Shown: positions 1-5,757 of the stretch, in pieces | Layout of the letters: every line of letters begins with the position of its first letter | How positions within the stretch are numbered: the stretch's first letter is position 1 | Source of the DNA: an uncultured Lachnospiraceae bacterium | GTDB taxonomy: Bacteria > Bacillota > Clostridia > Lachnospirales > Lachnospiraceae | Length of the DNA: 10,196 nt | Direction: 5' to 3' | NCBI GenBank assembly: GCA_902489925.1 | Contig: CABUBX010000073.1 | Location: forward strand, 1 to 10,196 | Position numbers and translations under genes: made by a program | Notes under the pieces: generated by a model | What the model was told of the DNA's origin: nothing | Seen by the model: the letters and a program-made list of their open reading frames with translations, nothing else | Database searches by the model: none

Positions 1-989
1 TCCCGTCATACTCTGTCGGTGAAACAAAGCCTTCAAGAGGACCGGGACGTCGTGAAATCGGTCACGGCGCTTTGGCTGAGAGAGCATTAGTGCCTGTACT
101 TCCAAGCGAAGAAGAATTTCCTTACGCTATCCGTACAGTATCTGAGACATTTGAATCTAACGGTTCAACATCTCAGGCAAGTATCTGTGCCTCAACTATG
201 TCCTTGATGGCTGCAGGTGTACCTATTAAGAAGCAGGTTGCCGGTATCTCCGCAGGTCTTGTCACAGGCGATACAGACGATGATTATATCGTTTTGACTG
301 ACATTCAGGGCCTTGAAGATTTCTTTGGCGATATGGACTTTAAGGTTGCCGGTACACATGACGGTATCACAGCAATTCAGATGGATATTAAGATTCACGG
401 TCTGACTCGTCCGATTATTGAAGAAGCAATTGCAAGAACAAAAGAAGCAAGAGAGTATATTATTAATGATATTATGACTCCGGCTATTGCAAAGCCAAGA
501 GAAGAAGTTGGCAAGTATGCGCCGAAGATTACACAGATTCAGATTGACCCTGATAAGATTGGTGATGTCATCGGTCAGAAGGGTAAAGTCATCAATCAGA
601 TTATCGCTGAAACAGATGTAAAGATTGATATTACAGATGACGGCGCTGTGTCTATCTGTGGTGTTAAAAAAGAAAATATTGAAAAAGCAATTAAGATGAT
701 TCAGATGATTGTTTCCGAATTTGAAGCAGGCAGACTCTACGAAGGAAAGGTTGTAAGTATTAAAGAATTTGGTGCTTTCCTTGAATTTGCACCGGGCAAG
801 GAAGGTATGGTTCATATTTCCAAGCTTGCTTATCACAGAGTCAATAAAGTTGAGGATGTCCTTTCTCTCGGAGATGTGATTACAGTAAAATGTATGGGCA
901 AAGACAAGATGGGAAGAATCAGCTTCAGCTTAAAGGATGCATCAGAGCGTCCTGAAAGAAAACCGGAAGAAGAAAAACCGGAAGCTTAA
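1..989 (+). CDS. pnp: Polyribonucleotide nucleotidyltransferase (PNPase), 3' part, 5' end outside window
   Basis: PNPase is a trimeric phosphorolytic 3'-5' exoribonuclease of cytoplasmic mRNA decay. The reading frame is open from base 3, where residues PSYSVGE and RGPGRREIGHGALAER match the second RNase PH core, so the gene enters from outside and the TTG at 72 is not a real start. About 328 residues are present; the family is usually near 700. In order I see the phosphate-binding segment SNGSTSQAS, then LEDFFGDMDFK (about 312-344), whose D, D and K line up with E. coli D486, D492 and K494. A KH domain follows (about 525-716, GQKG loop at 573-584), then an S1 domain (about 735-947) and a short charged tail rich in Glu, Lys and Pro. 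The catalytic and RNA-binding parts in view look intact. A hairpin follows the stop codon. The gene normally lies after rpsO, which would be outside the window. Confidence 0.97.
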   Translation, partial: PSYSVGETKPSRGPGRREIGHGALAERALVPVLPSEEEFPYAIRTVSETFESNGSTSQASICASTMSLMAAGVPIKKQVAGISAGLVTGDTDDDYIVLTDIQGLEDFFGDMDFKVAGTHDGITAIQMDIKIHGLTRPIIEEAIARTKEAREYIINDIMTPAIAKPREEVGKYAPKITQIQIDPDKIGDVIGQKGKVINQIIAETDVKIDITDDGAVSICGVKKENIEKAIKMIQMIVSEFEAGRLYEGKVVSIKEFGAFLEFAPGKEGMVHISKLAYHRVNKVEDVLSLGDVITVKCMGKDKMGRISFSLKDASERPERKPEEEKPEA

Positions 990-994
990 TTTTA

Positions 995-1039
995 AGCCGT
1001 CACATACACCGCATTTTGCGGTCTGTGGCGGCTATATTT
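995..1039 (+). terminator. Imperfect hairpin after pnp, possible terminator or attenuator
   Basis: AGCCG (995-999) pairs with CGGCT (1029-1033). CAC (1001-1003) pairs with GTG (1025-1027), and CCGCA (1009-1013) pairs with TGCGG (1017-1021) around a TTT loop. A small internal mismatch region interrupts the stem. The tail ATATTTA is only a weak T-tract. It lies in the 69-base gap between pnp and the homoserine dehydrogenase gene, so it could end most pnp transcripts while allowing some readthrough. No clear promoter was seen between it and the next gene. Confidence 0.45.
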
Positions 1040-1058
1040 ATACAAGGGGGTATTTACA

Positions 1059-2096
1059 ATGAAACCATTAAAACTTGCGCTGATTGGCTTTGGCAGTGCA
1101 GGGCGAGCCTTTGCAAAAATGCTTTTGGCAAAGCAAAATGAACTTTCCGCTGTTTATGGCAGAGCAGTTATTGTCACAGCTATTGTGACGGCAACAAGAG
1201 GTACTTTAATCGATGCGCATGGCATTGATTTGGAAAAAGCCTGCCGTGAAGCGGAAGAAAAGGGACATTTTGATGAAAGAGCTGACGGTTTTTGCAAAAA
1301 GGGTGCTTTGCAGGTTATCACAGAAGACGACTATGATGTCATGTGTGAGCTGACGCCGCTGAATATTAAGACGGGGCAGCCGGCAACCGACCATATTTTA
1401 GCGGCAATTCACAGACATAAACATGTCATTAGCGCTAATAAAGGACCGGTGGCGTGGCACTATGATGAAATCTCAAAGGCAGCCGCCGATGCCGGTGTGA
1501 TGTTTTTTTATGAGACAACAGTGATGGACGGAACACCTGTCTTTAATTTGGTCGAGCAGACTTTGAAATTTTGTCGGATTACTGAGATAAAAGGAATTTT
1601 AAACAGTACGACGAATTATATTCTTGAAGAAATGGAAAAGGGAACCGATTATGATGAGATTATTGCCGACGGCAGACGCCGCGGCTTTATCGAAGCAGAT
1701 ATGTCTATGGACATAAACGGTTATGATGCCGCGGCAAAGCTCATTGTTCTGATGAACGTATTTATGAAAGCGGGGCTGACACCGGATGATGTGCGCCGGA
1801 CAGGCATTGAGTCTGTGAGTGCTGACAAAGTTCGCGATTGCGCTGCCAATCAAAAGAAAATAAAGCTGATTTGTCATGGCCGTGCCACAAAAGACGGCTT
1901 TGAAGCAACTGTTTCTCCTCAGGAGATTGCCTTGACAGACATGTATGCAAGCGTTGACAGCACAACCTCGGTTGTCACACTGACGACGGATTTGATGGGA
2001 ACACTGTCTATTGTTGAACATCAGCCGGAAATTGAGCAGACAGCTTATGGCATTTTCGGCGATATGCTTCGGATACTTGACGGACTTTCGAAATAA
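1059..2096 (+). CDS. hom: Homoserine dehydrogenase, short form without ACT domain
   Basis: This 345-residue enzyme should catalyse the NAD(P)-linked interconversion of aspartate semialdehyde and homoserine, in threonine, methionine and isoleucine synthesis. The N-terminal Rossmann motif is GFGSAGRAF (10-18). Diagnostic family blocks follow: SANKGP (125-130), TTVMDGTPVFNL (153-164), GILNSTTNYIL (179-189) and IEADMSMDINGYDAAAKL (211-228). K128 and K227 correspond to yeast K117 and K223, and E212 and D223 correspond to yeast E208 and D219, so the active site appears complete. The protein stops after the catalytic domain; many bacterial Hom proteins run past 400 residues with a C-terminal ACT domain for threonine feedback. 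The ATG is preceded by AAGGGGG at 1044-1050. No aspartokinase, thrB or thrC is next to it, so it stands alone between pnp and a terminator. A role outside threonine synthesis cannot be excluded. Confidence 0.9.
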   Translation: MKPLKLALIGFGSAGRAFAKMLLAKQNELSAVYGRAVIVTAIVTATRGTLIDAHGIDLEKACREAEEKGHFDERADGFCKKGALQVITEDDYDVMCELTPLNIKTGQPATDHILAAIHRHKHVISANKGPVAWHYDEISKAAADAGVMFFYETTVMDGTPVFNLVEQTLKFCRITEIKGILNSTTNYILEEMEKGTDYDEIIADGRRRGFIEADMSMDINGYDAAAKLIVLMNVFMKAGLTPDDVRRTGIESVSADKVRDCAANQKKIKLICHGRATKDGFEATVSPQEIALTDMYASVDSTTSVVTLTTDLMGTLSIVEHQPEIEQTAYGIFGDMLRILDGLSK

Positions 2097-2100
2097 CAGG

Positions 2101-2138
2101 CAAAATAAAAAGTCGGTTTAAACCGACTTTTTATTTTG
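2101..2138. terminator. Perfect 38-bp palindrome, bidirectional intrinsic terminator
   Basis: The left arm at 2101-2119 and the right arm at 2120-2138 are exact reverse complements with no mismatch. A GC-containing core, AGTCGGTTT/AAACCGACT, is flanked by A-rich and T-rich arms. Read in either direction this is a stem followed by TTTTTATTTT. It begins 4 bases after the hom stop codon and lies about 50 bases beyond the stop of the convergent zinc-ribbon gene, so it can serve both. Confidence 0.93.
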
Positions 2139-2187
2139 GGATACAACTTTTAAAGTATAGAGGGAACGGCGCGCATGCGCCTGAAAA

Positions 2188-2490
2188 TTATCTTTTTGAT
2201 AAAGTATGTGTAACCGGATTAATCTCGATATTTTCATATTTGTCGATATATCTGTCAACGGTTTTATTGTTTGCTGTCGGGATAATAACCATGGCATCAA
2301 TTTTAGCCTTTTCAGCTTCGCTCATCGGATGAGCTAAAACGGCACCGCAGTCCGGACATCTAAATTCTGTCACTTCATCAAGCTTTGCTATATTAAAAGA
2401 AGATACTATATATTTTTTTCCGTTTACGTATGGAACGACATTGCTGCTTCCGCATTTTGCACATCTGAACATTGAAATTGCTGTTGTCAT
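2188..2490 (-). CDS. Small zinc-ribbon-like protein of unknown function
   Basis: I do not recognise a named family. From the start chosen here the product has 100 residues. It carries two CxxC pairs, CAKC (C10, C13) and CPDC (C45, C48), each followed by Gly, which is the typical layout of a four-cysteine zinc ribbon. About 31 residues separate the knuckles and include a polar stretch with VNGKKY. The C-terminal half (EAEKAKIDAM and onward) is probably helical, and no signal peptide or membrane segment is visible. Three in-frame ATGs stand in a row at 2496, 2493 and 2490. The AGGAGG ribosome site lies only 2 bases before the first but 8 before the third, so 2490 is the best start. It is divergent from the LysR regulator and convergent with hom. 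Nucleic-acid binding or metal sensing is possible but is only inference. Confidence 0.75.
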   Translation of the reverse strand: MTTAISMFRCAKCGSSNVVPYVNGKKYIVSSFNIAKLDEVTEFRCPDCGAVLAHPMSEAEKAKIDAMVIIPTANNKTVDRYIDKYENIEINPVTHTLSKR

Positions 2491-2498
2491 CATCATTA

Positions 2499-2504
2499 CC
2501 TCCT
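2499..2504 (-). promoter_or_regulatory. Ribosome binding site that decides the start of the zinc-ribbon gene
   Basis: A perfect AGGAGG on the minus strand is followed by three consecutive ATG codons. Spacings are 2, 5 and 8 bases; the 8-base spacing favours the third ATG at 2490. Confidence 0.8.
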
Positions 2505-2550
2505 GTGACCTTTTTTATGATAATTTTTATTGTTTTCCTTCGTTGTCTAT

Positions 2551-2579
2551 AATATAATACAATTAAAACAATTTGTAAA
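2551..2579 (-). promoter_or_regulatory. Sigma-A-type promoter of the zinc-ribbon gene
   Basis: On the minus strand a -35 TTTACA (2574-2579), a 17-base spacer and a -10 TATATT (2551-2556) point towards the gene. Both hexamers are near consensus. The region is very AT-rich, so chance matches are more likely here than elsewhere. Confidence 0.55.
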
Positions 2580-2601
2580 ACGCATATTTTTGATGTTTAA
2601 T

Positions 2602-2616
2602 ATGAATTATTTTCAT
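2602..2616. promoter_or_regulatory. Dyad ATGAA-N5-TTCAT, candidate LysR-type operator
   Basis: The interrupted dyad ATGAATTATTTTCAT contains the T-N11-A arrangement typical of sites bound by LysR-type regulators. It lies 53-67 bases upstream of the LysR start codon, within the region shared with the divergent zinc-ribbon gene, as expected for an autoregulatory site. A -10-like TATAGA follows at 2629-2634, but no convincing -35 was found. The AT-rich background makes this tentative. Confidence 0.3.
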
Positions 2617-2668
2617 GTATTTGGATTTTATAGAAAATTGGCATGTTTTATGAAAGGGAGAGTGTGAG

Positions 2669-3544
2669 ATGAGTATACAAAAATATGAAGCCTTTATAAA
2701 AACGGTTGAGATGGGTGGATTGACAAAAGCTGCAGAAGCACTTGGCTATACACAGTCGGGAATCAGCCACATGATTCAAAGTCTTGAAGATGAAGTCGGC
2801 GCCAAGCTGATGCACAGAGACCGCGCCGGTATTCGCATGACCTCTGTCGGCGAACAGTTACTTCCGTATTTTACGGAGGTCTGTGCCAGCGAGCGCAAGC
2901 TTGAAGGAAAAATCAGGGATATTTTAAACCTTGAGTCCGGTCTTATCCGCATCGGTACATTTACAAGTGTTTCCGTTCAGTGGCTGCCGTTTATTCTAAA
3001 AGAATTTCTTGAGGATTTTCCAAAGATTGAGTTTGAAGTCCTTTACGGCGAATATGCTGAAATTGAAAACTGGATTTCCCAGGGGCGTGTGGATTGCGGA
3101 TTTATCCGTCTGCCATCAGCGGCAAAACTACAGACAACCTTTTTAAAGCAGGATGAGCTTGTTGTCATAATGCCGGAAAAACATCCTCTGAAGGATGAGA
3201 CTTTCTTTCCTGAACAAGCTTTGGCTGAATATCCTTTTGCACTCATTGATGAAAGTGAGGACTATGAAGTGGAGGCAGTATTCGACCATTTTCGTATTAA
3301 GCCAAAAGTAAGGTTTACAGCAAAAGATGACCACACCATTGTATCCATGGTGGCCAATGAGCTTGCAATTAGTATTATGCCTGAGCTTGTATTAAACAAG
3401 ATGCCCTATCCGATTATAAAAAAGGGGTTTAAAGAGCCTATTTACAGGCAGCTTGGCATCGCTGTCAAAGATGAAAAAAGTATTTCATCAGCAACACAGC
3501 GTTTTATCGACTATGTTTTAGACTGGGTTGGGAGAGAAGCATAA
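2669..3544 (+). CDS. LysR family transcriptional regulator
   Basis: The 291-residue protein has the usual LysR-family length and layout. The N-terminal winged helix-turn-helix has the recognition segment GLTKAAEALGYTQSGISHMI (17-36), followed by LEDEVGAKLMHRD and the wing. A linker helix (about 60-88) leads to the periplasmic-binding-protein-like effector domain, which starts near GLIRIGTFTSV. The ATG is preceded by AGGGAG (2655-2660) at 8-base spacing. Such proteins are cytoplasmic tetramers that bind promoter DNA and respond to a small molecule; the ligand cannot be read from the sequence. The divergent neighbour is the small zinc-ribbon gene, the classic arrangement for a regulator and its target, but LysR targets are usually enzymes or transporters, so this link is uncertain. 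The gene ends facing the convergent PHP gene. Confidence 0.93.
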   Translation: MSIQKYEAFIKTVEMGGLTKAAEALGYTQSGISHMIQSLEDEVGAKLMHRDRAGIRMTSVGEQLLPYFTEVCASERKLEGKIRDILNLESGLIRIGTFTSVSVQWLPFILKEFLEDFPKIEFEVLYGEYAEIENWISQGRVDCGFIRLPSAAKLQTTFLKQDELVVIMPEKHPLKDETFFPEQALAEYPFALIDESEDYEVEAVFDHFRIKPKVRFTAKDDHTIVSMVANELAISIMPELVLNKMPYPIIKKGFKEPIYRQLGIAVKDEKSISSATQRFIDYVLDWVGREA

Positions 3545-3569
3545 AAGCGCGCCGTAGCCAGCGACGCGC
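3543..3569 (-). terminator. Hairpin between convergent LysR and PHP genes, likely terminator of the minus strand
   Basis: GCGCG (3547-3551) pairs with CGCGC (3565-3569), and after one mismatch CG (3553-3554) pairs with CG (3562-3563), around a 7-base loop. Read on the minus strand the stem is followed by TTTTAT (3541-3546), suiting the PHP gene that stops at 3613. On the plus strand no T-run follows, so it is a weaker terminator for the LysR gene. Confidence 0.5.
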
Positions 3570-3612
3570 CCTTGTATAAGAAACGATAAAACTTTGTCAT
3601 ATAAATAACAGT

Positions 3613-4437
3613 CTATCCTAATTTAAGCATATGCGGTTTTCCTTCTTTATATACGGCATAATATTTGAATCCCAAATCAAGCAGCACTTTTTCAAGCTTA
3701 TCAAAAGCAAAAGCGACATGCTGCGGTGCATGGGCATCGGCACCGATTGTAATCAGCTCTCCGCCCATTGATTTGAAGGCTTTAAGAACATCCAAATGCG
3801 GATGCGGCTGCCCAAGACCGTACTTATAACCGCCTGTATTGATTTCCAGCGCTTTTCCGGACTGAATCATCGCCTTTAATGTCGGTTCTAAAATATCCTT
3901 ATATTTTTCATAGGAATAGTCTTTGTTTTGATTTGGACCATAGCGCACAACATAATCAATATGCCCGTATGTATGGAAGTCCGTAAAGGCTTTCATATTG
4001 TCAACAATTGTGGCAAGATAGCGGCGATAACCTTCTTCCTCGCTAATTCCGTTAAAGTATGAATTTGGATAATACGGGTCAAGCCCATCGACAAGATGTG
4101 TTGAGGCAATGACACAATCAAAGGGATACTTATTTACAAAGCTTTTGCACCGCTTGCCGAGATAGGGCATCATGCCCATCTCTATACCGTATAAAACCTC
4201 GATACGATTAGCGTACATATCCTTAAGCTGCATCAGCCGGTTTGTGTAAGCCTGCATATCCACTGTAAAGTCCAATGTTTCAGGTTCTCCCGGCTGAGGA
4301 AGATAATCATAATCCATGTGCTCTGTAAAACAAATTGTTTTAAGACCTTTATCAATCGCTGACATAATCATGGCTTCCATCGGCGCAGAAGAATCTGCAG
4401 AAAATTCTGAATGCATATGACAATCTGCAATAATCAT
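3613..4437 (-). CDS. PHP-domain phosphoesterase, histidinol-phosphatase (HisJ/HisK) type
   Basis: The product has 274 residues, close to the usual length of PHP-type histidinol phosphatases (about 260-280). These remove phosphate from histidinol phosphate in histidine synthesis, using a trinuclear metal centre. Visible metal-ligand motifs are DCHMHSEFSAD (5-15; H7, H9, D15), FTEH (37-40), YGIEMG (83-88; E86), STH (112-114), FHTYGHID (154-161) and GADAH (232-236), which together cover the PHP active site. The first in-frame ATG at 4452 overlaps the ribosome site itself; the ATG at 4437, 8 bases after GGAGG, is the real start. No other his genes are in view, and PHP relatives also act on other phosphoesters, so the substrate is inferred. 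It is divergent from gap and convergent with the LysR gene. Confidence 0.87.
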   Translation of the reverse strand: MIIADCHMHSEFSADSSAPMEAMIMSAIDKGLKTICFTEHMDYDYLPQPGEPETLDFTVDMQAYTNRLMQLKDMYANRIEVLYGIEMGMMPYLGKRCKSFVNKYPFDCVIASTHLVDGLDPYYPNSYFNGISEEEGYRRYLATIVDNMKAFTDFHTYGHIDYVVRYGPNQNKDYSYEKYKDILEPTLKAMIQSGKALEINTGGYKYGLGQPHPHLDVLKAFKSMGGELITIGADAHAPQHVAFAFDKLEKVLLDLGFKYYAVYKEGKPHMLKLG

Positions 4438-4445
4438 ATTAAAAA

Positions 4446-4450
4446 CCTCC
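4446..4450 (-). promoter_or_regulatory. Ribosome binding site that decides the PHP gene start
   Basis: GGAGG on the minus strand lies 8 bases before the ATG at 4437. It also overlaps an in-frame upstream ATG (ATGGAGG, 4446-4452), which would have no ribosome site of its own. Confidence 0.85.
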
Positions 4451-4468
4451 ATCTGTTATTCTATCTTT

Positions 4469-4498
4469 ATCATAGCGCAGAAGTCCTACAAAAATCAA
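4469..4498 (-). promoter_or_regulatory. Promoter of the PHP gene
   Basis: On the minus strand TTGATT (4493-4498), an 18-base spacer and TATGAT (4469-4474) form a sigma-A-like promoter, giving a leader of roughly 25 bases. It is back to back with the gap promoter. Confidence 0.5.
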
Positions 4499-4567
4499 TA
4501 AAAAAAAGAATAAAACATACTATAAGTAAGGCAGATTGTTAAAAATTTAATTTTTGATTAAATATAC

Positions 4568-4596
4568 TTGAATTTTTGTGAAATATTATGTATGAT
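4568..4596 (+). promoter_or_regulatory. Promoter of the gap-pgk-tpiA cluster
   Basis: TTGAAT (4568-4573), a 17-base spacer and TATGAT (4591-4596) fit a sigma-A promoter, with initiation expected near 4603. The 45 bases upstream are almost pure A and T, which could act as an UP element and would suit a highly expressed glycolytic operon. Confidence 0.72.
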
Positions 4597-4608
4597 ATAT
4601 GAGTAATA

Positions 4609-4628
4609 AGTGAGCGCGAAAGCTCACT
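4609..4628 (+). promoter_or_regulatory. Stem-loop near the 5' end of the gap transcript
   Basis: AGTGAGC (4609-4615) and GCTCACT (4622-4628) are exact inverted repeats around GCGAAA. An alternative register gives a GC-closed GAAA tetraloop with two bulged bases. It starts about six bases after the predicted transcription start and ends 13 bases before AGGAGG (4642-4647). It could be a 5' mRNA-stabilising hairpin or, as DNA, an operator for a repressor; the sequence alone does not decide. Confidence 0.55.
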
Positions 4629-4656
4629 AGAAAACACTTTTAGGAGGAATAAAATC

Positions 4657-5670
4657 ATGGCAGTAAAAGTAGCAATTAATGGTTTTGGACGTATTGGACG
4701 TTTAGCATTCAGACAGATGTTCGGCGCAGAAGGATATGAAGTAGTTGCAATCAACGACTTAACAGATCCTAAGATGTTAGCACACTTATTAAAGTATGAC
4801 TCATCACAGGGAAGATATGACGGACACACAGTTGAAGCTAAAGAGTCTTCAATCGTTGTAGATGGCAAAGAAATTGAAATCTATGCAAAGGCTAACGCTG
4901 CTGAGCTTCCTTGGGGAGAATTAGGTGTAGACGTTGTTCTTGAGTGTACAGGTTTCTATACATCAAAAGCTAAATCTCAGGCACATATCGATGCAGGTGC
5001 TAAAAAAGTTGTTATTTCTGCACCAGCAGGCAACGACCTTAAGACAATCGTTTACAGCGTAAATGAAAAGACACTTGACAAAGACGATACAATCATTTCC
5101 GCAGCTTCTTGTACAACAAACTGTTTAGCACCTATGGCTAAAGCGTTAAATGACTACGCACCAATCCAGAGCGGTATCATGTCAACAATCCACGCTTACA
5201 CAGGCGACCAGATGATTCTTGACGGACCACACAGAAAAGGTGATTTAAGACGTGCCAGAGCAGGCGCTGTAAACATCGTTCCTAACTCAACAGGTGCAGC
5301 TAAAGCTATCGGCTTAGTTATCCCTGAGTTAAACGGCAAATTAATCGGTTCTGCACAGCGTGTTCCTGTACCAACAGGTTCTACAACAATCTTAACAGCA
5401 GTTGTTAAAGGTCAGAACGTAACAAAAGAAGGCATCAACGCTGCAATGAAGGCTGCTGCTTCTGAGTCATTCGGTTACAACGAAGACCAGATTGTATCTT
5501 CAGATATCGTTGGTATCAGATTTGGTTCTTTATTTGATGCTACACAGACAATGGTATCAGAAATCGGCGATGACCTTTACCAGGTACAGGTTGTTTCATG
5601 GTATGACAACGAAAACTCATACACAAGCCAGATGGTTAGAACAATCAAATACTTCGCTGAATTAGCATAA
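4657..5670 (+). CDS. gap: Glyceraldehyde-3-phosphate dehydrogenase, NAD-dependent type
   Basis: This cytoplasmic tetrameric enzyme oxidises and phosphorylates glyceraldehyde 3-phosphate to 1,3-bisphosphoglycerate, reducing NAD. The 337-residue length is normal. The Rossmann motif is NGFGRIGR (8-15), followed by NDLTD (33-37), with an acidic residue (D34) where NAD-specific enzymes bind the adenosine ribose. The active site ASCTTNC (150-156) holds nucleophile C152, and H179 is the base in STIHAYT. The C-terminal SWYDNENSYTSQMVRT block is intact. The ATG follows AGGAGG (4642-4647) at 9-base spacing. It is first in the gap-pgk-tpiA cluster and has its own promoter and leader hairpin. A cggR repressor gene, common before gap in Bacilli, is absent; a PHP gene is found instead. 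Leucine is mostly TTA and codon choice looks strongly selected, as expected for an abundant protein. Confidence 0.98.
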   Translation: MAVKVAINGFGRIGRLAFRQMFGAEGYEVVAINDLTDPKMLAHLLKYDSSQGRYDGHTVEAKESSIVVDGKEIEIYAKANAAELPWGELGVDVVLECTGFYTSKAKSQAHIDAGAKKVVISAPAGNDLKTIVYSVNEKTLDKDDTIISAASCTTNCLAPMAKALNDYAPIQSGIMSTIHAYTGDQMILDGPHRKGDLRRARAGAVNIVPNSTGAAKAIGLVIPELNGKLIGSAQRVPVPTGSTTILTAVVKGQNVTKEGINAAMKAAASESFGYNEDQIVSSDIVGIRFGSLFDATQTMVSEIGDDLYQVQVVSWYDNENSYTSQMVRTIKYFAELA

Positions 5671-5705
5671 TTTTGTTGATTCAAACGAATCTATTATGAC
5701 CTATG

Positions 5706-5742
5706 CGGGTCCGGTCTATGATGGGCCGGACCCGTTTATTTT
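5706..5742 (+). terminator. Intercistronic terminator-like hairpin between gap and pgk
   Basis: CGGGTCCGG (5706-5714) pairs perfectly with CCGGACCCG (5726-5734). Three more pairs including G-T wobbles (5715-5717 with 5723-5725) close a 5-base loop, and TTTATTTT (5735-5742) follows. This is a full intrinsic-terminator signature, yet the pgk ribosome site GGAGG starts 3 bases later and no promoter for pgk is visible. Partial termination would make more gap than pgk mRNA; the stem could also protect a processed gap 3' end. Confidence 0.8.
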
Positions 5743-5744
5743 AT

Positions 5745-5749
5745 GGAGG
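5745..5749 (+). promoter_or_regulatory. Ribosome binding site that decides the pgk start
   Basis: GGAGG lies 8 bases before the ATG at 5758. The in-frame ATG at 5743 overlaps this site and has none of its own, so the five extra residues MEEFK are not expected in the protein. Confidence 0.88.
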
Positions 5750-5757
5750 AATTTAAA

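Noticed and set aside
192..836. A 214-codon open frame on the minus strand inside pnp
   Set aside because: It lies wholly under a conserved PNPase sequence. It is rich in Cys, Asn and Phe with no recognisable domain, as expected of an antisense shadow.
1034..1058. Separate promoter for hom after the pnp hairpin
   Set aside because: TATATT or TATACA could serve as -10, but no acceptable -35 exists and transcription would start on or beyond the ribosome site.
2171..2180. Perfect 10-bp palindrome GCGCATGCGC just beyond the zinc-ribbon gene stop
   Set aside because: It is short, has no T-run and lies next to the far stronger terminator at 2101-2138. I see no reason to assign a function.
2118..2300. 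Short minus-strand frame overlapping the zinc-ribbon gene end and nearing the terminator
   Set aside because: It overlaps the better-supported zinc-ribbon gene on the same strand in another frame and has no ribosome site of its own.
4611..4627. Possible catabolite-response (cre) site in the gap leader
   Set aside because: The dyad TGAGC-N6-GCTCA resembles cre in its TG...CA ends and central CG, but it is 16 bases rather than 14 and the spacing is off, so I list it only as a stem-loop.
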